NCBI RefSeq assembly: GCF_019977335.1
Contig: NZ_AP024653.1
Span: 3,472,001 to 3,536,000, forward strand
Length of the DNA: 64,000 nucleotides
Direction of reading: 5' to 3'
Source of the DNA: Arthrobacter sp. NicSoilB4
GTDB lineage: Bacteria > Actinomycetota > Actinomycetes > Actinomycetales > Micrococcaceae
This document shows, one piece after another, positions 16,609 to 24,967 of this stretch. Numbering within the stretch: position 1 is the first letter of the stretch; each line of letters begins with the position of its first letter. The position numbers and the translations under genes were made by a program. The notes under the pieces were generated by a model. It saw only the letters and a list, made by a program, of their open reading frames with translations, searched no databases and was not told the origin of the DNA.

Positions 16609-16869
16609 ATGCCAACACTCATGATTTTCCACGAAGTCGACGACGTTGCGCACTGGCTCAGCTCGCCCAAGAGGGAAGAGGTATTCGGGCCGCTGGGCAT
16701 CACGGTCCGAACGTTCATCGACCCGGCCAAGAGCAACCGCGTTGGGCTGATCGTCCAAGTCCCCGACATGGAAACTTTCCAGCGGATTATGGAGTCCGAC
16801 GAGACAGCCGAAGCGATGAAATTCGACGGCGTCCGGCCCGAAACAATCCTGACGCTCGTCGAACCCTAG
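16609..16869 (+). CDS. Small alpha/beta protein, unknown function
   Basis: The 86-residue protein is compact: a beta strand (LMIFHEV), helix (VAHWLSS), strand (ITVRTFID), strand (RVGLIVQV), helix (METFQRIMES) and a terminal strand (TILTLVEP). This resembles the ferredoxin-like/dimeric alpha-beta barrel layout, but no family was recognised. The last 18 codons recur as a diverged orphan fragment at 20876-20932. The gene is single, with no operon partner. Confidence 0.65.
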   Translation: MPTLMIFHEVDDVAHWLSSPKREEVFGPLGITVRTFIDPAKSNRVGLIVQVPDMETFQRIMESDETAEAMKFDGVRPETILTLVEP

Positions 16870-16933
16870 GCAAGCCAATGCGGCGCATCTTTCGACCCTT
16901 TCATTGGGCCGGGAGGCGTCGCATGATGGGCGC

Positions 16934-18298
16934 ATGGCGAACATCGCATCGGCCGACGAATCCGCTGTTGCCACGGCTCAGCACGAGCTCCAGGAGGCCG
17001 GCGTCCGCACCGTCATCGGCACGGTGGTGAATGCTTCGGGCATCACGCTGGCCAAGAGCGTTCCGCTGGCCCGGCTCACGGCCTTCCACCAGTCCGGGAT
17101 GGGCGCCGCCCCCGTCTGGCATGTCTTCACCATCGACGGCGGGATAGCGTTCACGGACACCATCACCACCGTTGGCGATATGCGCCTGAAGATCGACATC
17201 TCGGGACTCCGTGTCCTGCCGGGCGGCAGGGCCTGGGCACCGGGCAGCCTTTTCGAACAAGACGGAGCCGCGTCTCCGGCCTGTGCCCGCGGACTGCTGG
17301 CCGACGTCGGCGACCGCCTCGACGGGGCCGGATACCAGGCACTCGTGGGCCACGAACTTGAATTCTTCCTCGTCGCCCCGGACGGTTCGGCGCTGGAGAA
17401 CGCCCCCTGGGTCCCATACGGGGCAACCGGTCTTCTGGACCGGTCGGAATTCCTCGAGGGCCTGCTGTCAGCGCTGAACGACGCCGGCCTTCCGGTGGAG
17501 CAGATCCACGCCGAGTACGGCAGAAACCAGTTCGAGTTTTCCCTTCCCCCTGTTCCGCCGGTTCAGGCCGCGGACACGGTGGTCCTTTCCAAGATCATGG
17601 TTGGCATCAGCGCCCGGGCCCACGGCATGCAGGCCTCGTTCTCCCCGCTGCCGTTTACCGGCACCGTCGGAAACGGCGCCCACCAGCACTTTTCGCTCCA
17701 CAAAAACGGCTTGCCGCTGTTCTCCGGCGGCGGCGGACCGCATGGCATCCGCGACGAGGGAGGCGCGGCCATCGGAGGAATCATCGCAGGACTCCCCGAG
17801 ATCCAAGGTTTCCTCACGGGATCAGTCTTGTCCGGACGCCGTCTGGCGCCCGGCACGTGGTCCGGCGCCTACCTGTGCTGGGGCCTGGAAAACCGGGAGG
17901 CCTCAGTGCGCTTCCTGAACGAGGGCCAGAGCAACCCGCACGGAGCCAACGTCGAGGTGAAAATCATCGACCCGTCGTCGAACGTGTATCTGGCGTCCGC
18001 AGCCATCCTCGCACTCGCCCTTGACGGCATTGGCGGCGGGCGCAGCCTGCCGGCAGAGATTCCCGGTGACCCCGGACGGCTTTCCGAACGCGGACGGCAA
18101 TCGGCCAACATCCGGCTGCTCCCGGACTCCCCCACCGCCATCATCGACACGCTGGACAGGTCACGCCTTGCCCGCGGGCTTCTCGGCGACGCCATCGTCG
18201 ATGCCACCGTGGCCGTCCGGCGCTGGGAACAGCGGATCTCCGCGGGACTCCCGCCGGACGAGCTTGCCGGACGCTTCCGGCTCGCCTGGTCGATCTGA
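16934..18298 (+). CDS. Glutamine synthetase-family ligase (FluG C-terminal/gamma-glutamyl ligase type)
   Basis: The protein is about 454 residues. It has the GS beta-grasp N-terminal part and the catalytic domain with GHELEFFLV (metal Glu), YGRNQFEFSLPP, the NGAHQHFSLHKNG block in place of GSGMHVH, and ENREASVRF near the glutamate site. This divergence from GlnA points to a gamma-glutamyl amine/polyamine ligase or a FluG-like enzyme rather than ammonia assimilation. The ATG at 16934 lies just before the homologous region. Its stop overlaps the start of the amidohydrolase (tgatg), so the two are translationally coupled. Together they have the two halves of fungal/plant FluG-type proteins, but in reverse order and as separate chains. 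Confidence 0.85.
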   Translation: MANIASADESAVATAQHELQEAGVRTVIGTVVNASGITLAKSVPLARLTAFHQSGMGAAPVWHVFTIDGGIAFTDTITTVGDMRLKIDISGLRVLPGGRAWAPGSLFEQDGAASPACARGLLADVGDRLDGAGYQALVGHELEFFLVAPDGSALENAPWVPYGATGLLDRSEFLEGLLSALNDAGLPVEQIHAEYGRNQFEFSLPPVPPVQAADTVVLSKIMVGISARAHGMQASFSPLPFTGTVGNGAHQHFSLHKNGLPLFSGGGGPHGIRDEGGAAIGGIIAGLPEIQGFLTGSVLSGRRLAPGTWSGAYLCWGLENREASVRFLNEGQSNPHGANVEVKIIDPSSNVYLASAAILALALDGIGGGRSLPAEIPGDPGRLSERGRQSANIRLLPDSPTAIIDTLDRSRLARGLLGDAIVDATVAVRRWEQRISAGLPPDELAGRFRLAWSI

Positions 18299-19440
18299 TG
18301 GCGGGCGGTTCCTTCCCCGACTTCGTCGAGCAAGTCAGCCTGATTGATCACCACGTGCACGGCGCGTTTCACGCCGACGGCGATGAGGCCCGCTTCCAGA
18401 ACTCGCTCAACGAGGGAAACACCGGCCCACTGGCCCACCCCGGGGACGCCTACAACACCCAAATCGGGCTTGCGATCCGGCGCTGGTGCAGCGGCATTCT
18501 TGACCTGCCCATGCACCCCTCACCTGCGGACTACTGGAGCCGGCGCTCCGGGCTTGGCGAACTCGAGGTCAGCCGCCGCATGACCCGCGCCGCCGGCGTG
18601 AGCGACTGGCTGATCGACACCGGCCTGGATTCCCCTGACTACCTCGGCAAGGCCGGCATGGCCGAGGTCTCCGGCGGGCGGACGCACGAGATCGTCCGGC
18701 TGGAACTGGTCGCAGAGTCGCTGATCCAGGAGATCGCCAACCCGGCGGATTACGTCGAAGCGTTCGGCCAGCGGCTTCACGGGCTCACCCGCAGCGCCGT
18801 GGGCGTCAAGACTGTTCTGGCCTACCGCGCAGGATTCGACCGGGACCTCAGCCGGCCCACACCGGCCGCGGTTGTCGAAGCGGCCGGCCGCTGGCAGGAG
18901 AACGCGCACGCCGGCACCAACCCGAAGCTCAACGATGTGACGCTCCTGGCCCACGGGATCCACACGGCCGTGTCGATGAAGCTTCCGCTGCAGTTCCACG
19001 TGGGATTCGGCGACCGCGACCTGGACCTCCACAAGGCCAATCCCCTGTACCTCCTGGATTTTCTGCGGTCCCCCGATGTCCGGGACACTCCCATCATGCT
19101 GCTCCACTGCTATCCGTTCGAGCGCGAAGCCGGCTACTTGGCCCACGCCTTCGAAAACGTCTACCTCGACGTGGGGCTTGCCGTGAACTACACCGGGTCG
19201 CGGAGCCGGGATCTGGTGGCCCGCTCCTTCGAACTGGCTCCCTTCACGAAAATCCTCTACTCCTCCGACGCGTTCGGCCCGGCCGAACTCCACTACCTCG
19301 GCGCGCGGCTGTGGCGCAACGCGATCACCAAGGTGGTGGGCGGATGGATCGACGACGGCGACTGTTCCGGGGCGGACGCCCGCAGGATCGTGCAGCTCGT
19401 CGCGCACGACAACGCCCGCCGCGTGTACGCGCTGCACTGA
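18298..19440 (+). CDS. Amidohydrolase family protein (FluG N-terminal-like)
   Basis: This 380-residue metal-dependent hydrolase is of the amidohydrolase_2 type. The HxH metal motif is in LIDHHVHGAF at the N-terminus. The other signatures are QFHVGFGDRD, the histidine strand LLHCYPF, YLDVGLAVNY and the metal Asp in YSSDAFGPAE near the C-terminus. It overlaps the upstream GS-like gene by one base. Such a pair (amidohydrolase plus GS-like ligase) matches the two domains of FluG/nodulin-type proteins. In bacteria it may deglutamylate or hydrolyse the gamma-glutamyl product made by the ligase, or process an amine or purine-like compound; that is inference. No transporter or regulator is adjacent. 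Confidence 0.85.
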   Translation: MAGGSFPDFVEQVSLIDHHVHGAFHADGDEARFQNSLNEGNTGPLAHPGDAYNTQIGLAIRRWCSGILDLPMHPSPADYWSRRSGLGELEVSRRMTRAAGVSDWLIDTGLDSPDYLGKAGMAEVSGGRTHEIVRLELVAESLIQEIANPADYVEAFGQRLHGLTRSAVGVKTVLAYRAGFDRDLSRPTPAAVVEAAGRWQENAHAGTNPKLNDVTLLAHGIHTAVSMKLPLQFHVGFGDRDLDLHKANPLYLLDFLRSPDVRDTPIMLLHCYPFEREAGYLAHAFENVYLDVGLAVNYTGSRSRDLVARSFELAPFTKILYSSDAFGPAELHYLGARLWRNAITKVVGGWIDDGDCSGADARRIVQLVAHDNARRVYALH

Positions 19441-19666
19441 ACGCTGGCCCCGAGATCCCGCTGAAGCAGAACTGACTTCACGCTGAAGCCTGGCCCGGCG
19501 GACGACGGAGGGGACCTCCTCCCCGCGCGGGCGTGGGCCCGCAGGCTGGCGCGCACAGCGCCGAGAGGGCGACGATGGGACCACGAGGCCTATGCCTGCA
19601 GATAGAGGATGACCGGAACATTCGGAACGTGCCCAGGCTCATCCTGACAACGATGAGGAGCCCGGC

Positions 19667-20044
19667 ATGAAAAGAAAACTCGAAGCCGCCACCGTCGGCC
19701 CATTCTCGGCCGCAATCATCAGCGACGGCATCTGCTACCTCAGCGCCCAAGGCGGCCTCGACCCCACAACGGGCGACGTCGTACCAGGCGGAATCAGGGC
19801 CGAAACCCGCCAAGCAATGGAAAACATCGCCGCTATTCTCGCTTCCGGCGGAATGACCCTCGCCGACGTCCTGACAGTTACCTGCTATCTCACCGACATC
19901 GCCGACTGGCCGGCCATGAACAAGGAATACGCCTCGCATTTCGGCGCGGGCCAGATCCTTCCGGCTCGAACGGCGGTTTCCGTCGCCGCACTGCCGATGA
20001 ACCTCCACATCGAAATAACAGCCACTGCACGCGCACCCCGCTGA
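19667..20044 (+). CDS. RidA/YjgF/UK114-family enamine/imine deaminase
   Basis: The 125-residue protein has the RidA core: YLSAQGGLDP, ETRQAMENIAAIL, MTLADVLTVTCYLTDI and the signature PARTAVSVAALP, with the active-site Arg in PARTAV. Family members hydrolyse reactive 2-aminoacrylate-type enamines or imines, or act in catabolic branch pathways, as cytosolic trimers. The final residues (LHIEITATA) fit the family C-terminus IEIEAIA. The ATG at 19667 is preceded by gagcccggc, a weak ribosome-binding site. It is a single gene. Confidence 0.88.
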   Translation: MKRKLEAATVGPFSAAIISDGICYLSAQGGLDPTTGDVVPGGIRAETRQAMENIAAILASGGMTLADVLTVTCYLTDIADWPAMNKEYASHFGAGQILPARTAVSVAALPMNLHIEITATARAPR

Positions 20045-20191
20045 GGCGCTGAAAGACAGAAGCCGGCCGCATGATTGCTCGCCAGCTACTTGTCCCTTGG
20101 GGACAGCTCTAGTAGTACCGGGCCCCGTTGGCGAGCCGCCGGCCGGGACACCGGGCCGGTCCGTCGAAAGCCCGAGCGGTACGGTTGAGCT

Positions 20192-20872
20192 GTGAACGCC
20201 GTTATCGATCACCTGGTCATCGCCGCCGATTCGCTGGAACAGGGCGCGGCCTGGTGCGCGGCAACGTTCGGCGTTCAGCCCTCGGGTGGTGGCAAGCATC
20301 CGTTGATGGGTACTCACAACCGATTGATTGCCATCAGCGGCAAGAGCTTCCCCGACTGCTACCTCGAGATCATCGCGATCGATCCCGACGCGCCGGCGCC
20401 GGGGAGGCCGCGCTGGTTCGGGCTCGACCACCCCGAGGTGCGCGAGGCTGTCCGCGAATCCCCTCGGCTGGTGCACGCAGTGGCGCGCACGCGCAAGATC
20501 GAGATGCTGCGCAGGGACCTTGCCGGCTTCGCCCTCAACCCTGGCGAGTTGCTGGCAGCGCAACGCGACACGCCTCACGGACTGTTGAAGTGGCGGATCA
20601 CCGTCCGCGACGACGGCCGCGTTGAATGCGCAGGCGCGCTGCCCAGCTTGATCGAATGGGAGGGGCAACATCCGTGTGCCCACATGCCCCTCACTGATGT
20701 GGCGCTCCAGGGCCTCGTGCTGCGCGGCGTCCCGACTCAGGCGGTCGACGTGCTGCAGCTTCCGGCCGTTCAGACGAGCCCGATCGACGCTGTGCAGAAC
20801 GCACCGCTCACCGCGACGCTGGAATCGCCGCGTGGCAGTGTGGTGCTCGACGCGTGGCGCTTCGGAGGCTGA
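20192..20872 (+). CDS. Glyoxalase-like (VOC superfamily) domain protein
   Basis: The 226-residue protein begins VIDHLVIAADSLEQGAAWCAATFGVQP with the metal-ligand His of the VOC fold, then GTHNRLIAIS and YLEIIAID. A second module starts near LLKWRITV. This is the layout of the Glyoxalase_3-type proteins. The start is the GTG at 20192. The reaction is unknown. Two gene-tail fossils and a strong hairpin follow directly (20876-21012). Confidence 0.78.
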   Translation: MNAVIDHLVIAADSLEQGAAWCAATFGVQPSGGGKHPLMGTHNRLIAISGKSFPDCYLEIIAIDPDAPAPGRPRWFGLDHPEVREAVRESPRLVHAVARTRKIEMLRRDLAGFALNPGELLAAQRDTPHGLLKWRITVRDDGRVECAGALPSLIEWEGQHPCAHMPLTDVALQGLVLRGVPTQAVDVLQLPAVQTSPIDAVQNAPLTATLESPRGSVVLDAWRFGG

Positions 20873-20875
20873 ACA

Positions 20876-20932
20876 GCGATGAAGTTCGACGGCGTCCGTC
20901 CGGAAACAATCCTGAGGCTGGACGAGCCTTAG
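20876..20932 (+). pseudogene. Orphan 3' fragment of the 16609-16869 gene
   Basis: Nineteen codons, including the stop, start at gcgatgaag and read AMKFDGVRPETILRLDEP. They match the C-terminus of the 86-residue protein (AMKFDGVRPETILTLVEP) codon for codon, with a few substitutions. Nothing upstream of the fragment is homologous; the glyoxalase gene ends 4 bases before. It is a relic of a duplicated gene. Confidence 0.75.
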
Positions 20933-20942
20933 GCTCCGAGCC

Positions 20943-20969
20943 CATTGGCAGCTCAGCACCCAGGAATGA
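20943..20969 (+). pseudogene. Orphan last nine codons of the 2202-type zinc-ribbon gene
   Basis: Nine codons read HWQLSTQE-stop, against HWNLSAQD-stop at the end of the gene at 2202 and RWNPSAQE-stop in the relic at 13874. The match is in frame and includes the stop. It sits 10 bases after the 20876-20932 fossil. It is short, so the assignment rests on the parallel with the other two copies. Confidence 0.5.
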
Positions 20970-20978
20970 ATTTGTTGA

Positions 20979-21012
20979 GCGGACGACGGCGGGACCTCCC
21001 GCCGTCGTCCGC
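20979..21012. terminator. Perfect 15-base-stem hairpin terminator
   Basis: gcggacgacggcggg / cccgccgtcgtccgc form a perfect 15-base stem with loop acct, just after the gene fossils and 13 bases past the stop of the convergent metallophosphoesterase gene. It would end transcription from both sides. Confidence 0.75.
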
Positions 21013-21025
21013 TTCTGTCTGGCGC

Positions 21026-22090
21026 CTACTGGCTGAAGGGGACCTTTTCCCAGCCCAGAACGTCGGCGCCGTCGGCGCTGTTGCCGGCGACCGTGAACCT
21101 GACGTAGTTGGTGGCGTTGGCGGATCCGTCCACGGTGATGCGCTGCAGGTCATCGGCGGCGGGCTGGCCGTAAATGTCCAGCCAGGGTGAGCCCTCCGCG
21201 AGCGGCTGGTTCTCGGCGAAGACGTGGCTGTCGCCGTTGATGAGGTAAACCGGGGCGTCGAAGCTGTTGGTTTCGTCGATGATGGCCTGCACGATTTCGC
21301 GGAAGCCGGACACGGTGTCCGGGTTGGCGGTCGCGGCGGCGAGCAGGGACGGGTCGAACATGTCGGCCTGGGTCATCAGGACAACGGCACGGTCGTTGCG
21401 GCGTTCGGCGTCGGCGAAGGTGACACGGATCTGGGCCACGACGGCGTCCGTCCGGTGCTCAACTTCGTCCAGCTGCTCGGGCGTGGCCGTGGTTTCGCCC
21501 AGGCCGGTCCACGGCTGCAGCGAGTTGTTGCCGCCCTGGATATTCAGCACGGAAAACGCCACCCGGTTCTGCGTGAAGCGGACGTTTTCCGGCAGCCCGA
21601 GGTCCGCCTGCGTCTTGACCGGCATGGTGGCACCCAGGGTCTTCCCGGGCTGGTCGAAGAAGACATCCCGCAGCTTGTCTAGCCGTTCCAGCGGGTTGTA
21701 GGCGCCGTTGTTCGTGCGGTGGCAGTCCACCCATTCGTTGTCGCCCGGGGTGAAGACCAGCGGGTGCTCGAAGGTGTCGAACTGCGTGCGGATGTTCTCG
21801 AAGTACTCGTCCGAGCAGACCGAGGAGCCGTTCTTGATGTCGCCCACGTGGGTGACGAACTTCAGCGCGCTGTCGGTGTTGATGTCCTGGATGCGGGCGG
21901 GAAACTTCGCGATTTCGGCCTCGCCGTAGGGGATGTCGCCAATCACGCCGAACGTGAACGCCTGTCTGTCCGCGGTGCTGTCGGCGGTGTTGTCGGCGGT
22001 GTTGTCGGCGGCGGTGGCGGGCTGGGACGCCAGGAGGCCGAGCGCCAGGACGGCTGCCGCCGTCGTCGTTGTGATGGTCTTTGAAGGCAT
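21026..22090 (-). CDS. Secreted metallophosphoesterase-like protein
   Basis: The 354-residue precursor has a Sec signal peptide (residues 1-28, cleaved near AATA/QPATA-A). A short Thr-Ala-Asp repeat follows (NTADNTADSTAD), encoded by a 12-base tandem repeat at about 21976-22012. The mature part has the calcineurin-type metal motifs GDIPYGE, HVGDIKNG, TPGDNEW and NGDSH in the expected order, so a two-metal site is likely. It would act outside the cell on a phosphate ester; the substrate is unknown. It is probably transcribed with the upstream PLC-like gene (46-base gap, same strand), giving a secreted phosphoesterase pair. Confidence 0.85.
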   Translation of the reverse strand: MPSKTITTTTAAAVLALGLLASQPATAADNTADNTADSTADRQAFTFGVIGDIPYGEAEIAKFPARIQDINTDSALKFVTHVGDIKNGSSVCSDEYFENIRTQFDTFEHPLVFTPGDNEWVDCHRTNNGAYNPLERLDKLRDVFFDQPGKTLGATMPVKTQADLGLPENVRFTQNRVAFSVLNIQGGNNSLQPWTGLGETTATPEQLDEVEHRTDAVVAQIRVTFADAERRNDRAVVLMTQADMFDPSLLAAATANPDTVSGFREIVQAIIDETNSFDAPVYLINGDSHVFAENQPLAEGSPWLDIYGQPAADDLQRITVDGSANATNYVRFTVAGNSADGADVLGWEKVPFSQ

Positions 22091-22136
22091 GACGGTGTTC
22101 CTCTTCTTTGCGGGGCTGGGGCTTGAGGTGCGCGGA

Positions 22137-22994
22137 TTAGGCCCCGCGTGCGGTCAGGAACTGCTGCAGTGCGGCGAGGTCGTCGGTGTTGATGTGGTCC
22201 ACGCCGGCGTCAAAGAGTTCGTTCCAGATGGCGTCGCGTGCAGTGCCGGGCATGTCCGGGGTGGCCCAGAAGCGGACGCGGTGGCCATTGGCGTGCGCGT
22301 CGGCCACGTAGGCGCGAAGTTTGGCGCGCTGGGCCTCCGGCATGGGGCCCACGCCCTGCCAGGTGAAGAGCTTGGTCCAGTTGTCGCTGACCAGCGGCAT
22401 CAGGCCGGCAGGCTTTCCTGAGGTGAGGTCTGCCGAGCGGCCATCGTAGAAGCTGAAGCGCTTCTCCTGTGCCTGCATGGTGGCCAGCGGGCGGTTTCCG
22501 CTGATGACCGCGGTGACCGGGCCGGTCTTGGTGTCGCCGTGGTTGTAGCGGCTCATGATGTCGCGGTGCTCGGCCAGTTCCTGCTCGATTGCGGCGTAGG
22601 TGGATTCGCCGTCGCTCTTGATATCGATCAGAAGCTGCAGGCTGCCATCCCAATTCGGGTAGACGCTGTGGCCCTGGCCGCGGACCAGGTCCTGGAGCGG
22701 ATCGAGGTAGAGGCTCTCGAGCGTAACGCCCGGCTGGGCATCCTCCAGGTCGTGGGCAACCAGCAGCTCGCCGTCCACCAGCCACACGTCCGCTTCCACA
22801 CTCGTGAAGCCATGCTCCAGCGAATCGAACAGGGGACGGTCATGCTCATAGTCGTTGTGCGCATGCGCCTGGGCGAGCGGCTGGCCGACGACGACGGGAG
22901 CCGGCTTGGCCGCCTCTGCCTGGGCAGGGGCGGCTACTGTCCCGGCCAGGGACGCGAGGAGAGCGACGGCGGCGAGGGTTCTTTTCACGAACAC
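22137..22994 (-). CDS. Secreted PI-PLC/GDPD-like phosphodiesterase
   Basis: The 285-residue precursor has a signal peptide (about 1-27, ending APAQA). The TIM-barrel start QAHAHNDYEHDRPLFDSL is followed by SVEADVWLVDGELLVAHD, the paired His and Glu/Asp of the PLC-like phosphodiesterase superfamily, then LLIDIKSDG and a C-terminal NTDDL strand. This pattern fits the AIM6/Altered-inheritance-type PLC-like proteins and is related to GDPD. The start is a GTG at 22994 with aagga 7 bases upstream. It is the first gene of a two-gene unit with the metallophosphoesterase. An extracellular phosphodiester-cleaving role is an inference from the family. Confidence 0.82.
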   Translation of the reverse strand: MFVKRTLAAVALLASLAGTVAAPAQAEAAKPAPVVVGQPLAQAHAHNDYEHDRPLFDSLEHGFTSVEADVWLVDGELLVAHDLEDAQPGVTLESLYLDPLQDLVRGQGHSVYPNWDGSLQLLIDIKSDGESTYAAIEQELAEHRDIMSRYNHGDTKTGPVTAVISGNRPLATMQAQEKRFSFYDGRSADLTSGKPAGLMPLVSDNWTKLFTWQGVGPMPEAQRAKLRAYVADAHANGHRVRFWATPDMPGTARDAIWNELFDAGVDHINTDDLAALQQFLTARGA

Positions 22995-23173
22995 GGACTA
23001 GTCCTTAGATACGGGGATTCTCCCGCCCGGCACATGGGGGACCTGCCGGGCAAAAGGGGACGTGAAAAGACTGCTGGCCGCAGGAGAACGCTGGAGGGCG
23101 TGCTGGTGGCTGGCGGGTGAACTGGGAAGGACCATTGGCGTGGTTGAGTGCAGCCCGCCCGAGTTCCCGTAGG

Positions 23174-24058
23174 TCAGCCTTCCATGATCTGCCTGATCCC
23201 GAACTCCCCCACGGCGAACATCCGCGGATTGTCGTCGGAGTTGCTCAACAGGGCGGTGGACAGGACGAGGGCCCAGCCCCGTGCCCGCAGCCAGGTGTCC
23301 CCTTCCACTGCGGGGCCAAGGGCGCCCCTAAAGCGCTGGCGGGCGCCGGCGTCGAACATCAGCCAACCCACCGCGAGATCGACAGCCGGGTCCCCTGCCC
23401 CGACGTCGCCGAAATCGATGACGCCGGCCAGCGAGCCGTCGTCCGCCAGCAGGATGTTGCCGGGGTGGAGGTCCCCGTGGAGCATCATCGGCGGACCGTC
23501 CCAGGCCTGGGCGGCACGGGCCTGCGCCCACACCGCCCTCAGCGCTGCCCCCTGCGGGTAGCGTTCGCGGTCCCCGAGCCGTTCCACCAGCACAGCGTCA
23601 CGGTCTGTCAGCGGCACGCCGCGGAAAGGATTCACCGGGACGCCGGTTGCGGCGGGCACGTGCAGGGAGAGGAGGAAATTGGCCAGTCCTTCAGCGACCG
23701 GCCCACGCTCCGCGGAGTCGACGTCGGTCGCAGCGGTTCCGGGGACCCACCGCACGATGCTCCACGGCCAGGGAAAGTCCGGCGTTGGCCGGCCGGCATG
23801 GATGGGGACAGGAACCGCCACCGGGGAGCGGCGGCCTATCCCGGGAAGGTAGCGCTGCTCATGAAGTATCAGCGGAACTGCCTCCGCCCTGCGCGGCAGC
23901 CGGACGGCCAGGTCGTCGCCGAGCCGGAAGGTCGCGTTGTCCCAGCCATTCGCGACCCGCACGAGAGGACGGCCGGCGAGGTCGGGCCGCTGGTCCCGGA
24001 TGAGGCACTGGACGACGGCGTCATTCACTTCCACCGTGGCTGGTGGCATTACCGCCAT
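23174..24058 (-). CDS. Aminoglycoside phosphotransferase (APH)-family kinase
   Basis: The 294-residue protein has a protein-kinase-like fold of the APH group: WDNATFRLGDDLAVRLPRR (ATP-binding lobe with the Lys replaced by Arg in AVRLPRR), the catalytic loop MLHGDLHPGNIL and the metal-binding VIDFGDVGAGDP. Such chromosomal proteins phosphorylate small hydroxyl compounds; only some are true antibiotic kinases, so resistance should not be assumed. It lies next to a DHFR-like gene and arr. The start is the ATG at 24058, with alternative downstream ATG codons. Confidence 0.85.
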   Translation of the reverse strand: MAVMPPATVEVNDAVVQCLIRDQRPDLAGRPLVRVANGWDNATFRLGDDLAVRLPRRAEAVPLILHEQRYLPGIGRRSPVAVPVPIHAGRPTPDFPWPWSIVRWVPGTAATDVDSAERGPVAEGLANFLLSLHVPAATGVPVNPFRGVPLTDRDAVLVERLGDRERYPQGAALRAVWAQARAAQAWDGPPMMLHGDLHPGNILLADDGSLAGVIDFGDVGAGDPAVDLAVGWLMFDAGARQRFRGALGPAVEGDTWLRARGWALVLSTALLSNSDDNPRMFAVGEFGIRQIMEG

Positions 24059-24187
24059 TCAGAAACCCGCCTTCCTTAGTGCCGGCAATGCAGTCCGATC
24101 CTTTACGTTGTCCGAATATAGTTCAAGCCACTAGAGCGGACGGGGCGCAGAACGACGACGTTCACGGGCGATCGCTCGCAGGCCCGC

Positions 24188-24847
24188 TTACCGGTTCGCG
24201 CGACGAGTGAAGATCAGATGGACAACTCCGGATGGAGACGGGGTCGCTTCGATGTCAAAGCGTTGTTCGAGCCCTTCGAGTCCGTCCCAGAGCCGTTCGC
24301 CGCGGCCCAGGACGATCGGCACGATGACGATGTGCATGTGGTCGATCAGATCGGCCTCGAGGAACTGCCGAATCGTGCTGACGCCGCCGCCGATCCGGAC
24401 GTCGTGGTCACCGGCCAGGGCGCGGGCCTGCTTGAGCGCGGAGCCGGGATCTGCGTCAACGAAATGGAAGGTTGTTCCGCCTTCCATCTCGAGAACCGGC
24501 CGGGGATGGTGCGTCAGAACAACCACAGGGGTGTGGAAGACCGGGTTATCGCCCCACCATCCCTTCCATGCCTCGTCCTCCCAGGGACCGCGTTGAGGAC
24601 CGAACTTGTTGCGTCCCATGATCTCCACGCCGATTCCGGGCCCCCACGCACTGGCGAACGCCTCGTCGACACCGAGGGACCCCTCTGATTCCCCGTGGAT
24701 ACCCATCTCGCGGAAGGTGCGCGTCTCGAAGGCCCACTCCATCAGCCGTGAGCCTGCGTGACCGAACGGGGCGTCGAGTTGCTGGCCCTCGCCGGTGCCG
24801 AAGCCGTCGAGGGAGACCGAGAAGTTATGCACGCGGACGAGGGACAT
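24188..24847 (-). CDS. Dihydrofolate reductase / RibD C-terminal-family protein
   Basis: The protein has about 219 residues: VHNFSVSLDGFGTGE at the N-terminus, a GRNKFGP block, VVVLTHHPRP, then the NADPH-binding VRIGGGVSTIRQFLEADLID and VPIVLGRGERLW. This is the RibD_C/DHFR-like fold found in many actinobacterial stand-alone reductases. The frame extends to 24880, but ATG 24847 has aggag 5 bases upstream and starts at the conserved strand. It probably reduces a pterin- or flavin-precursor-like substrate. It is distinct from true folate-cycle DHFR, which is shorter. Confidence 0.87.
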   Translation of the reverse strand: MSLVRVHNFSVSLDGFGTGEGQQLDAPFGHAGSRLMEWAFETRTFREMGIHGESEGSLGVDEAFASAWGPGIGVEIMGRNKFGPQRGPWEDEAWKGWWGDNPVFHTPVVVLTHHPRPVLEMEGGTTFHFVDADPGSALKQARALAGDHDVRIGGGVSTIRQFLEADLIDHMHIVIVPIVLGRGERLWDGLEGLEQRFDIEATPSPSGVVHLIFTRRANR

Positions 24848-24967
24848 GTCATCTCCTGAAGTGCTTGTTGTTCGCATCACCTTATGGTGATCGAACCCAA
24901 CGGCTCAAGACCGACGGTGGGAGAATCAAGCCGCCGTGCACCTGGAACCGGGAAGCGCCCGTCCTCA

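Noticed and set aside
21976..22012. CRISPR-like or mobile repeat
   Set aside because: It is a 12-base tandem repeat within the coding sequence for the NTAD stretch after a signal peptide; there are no spacers.
23174..24058. Named aminoglycoside-resistance gene
   Set aside because: APH-fold kinases are a large chromosomal family in actinobacteria; the sequence does not match a specific resistance enzyme that I recognise.
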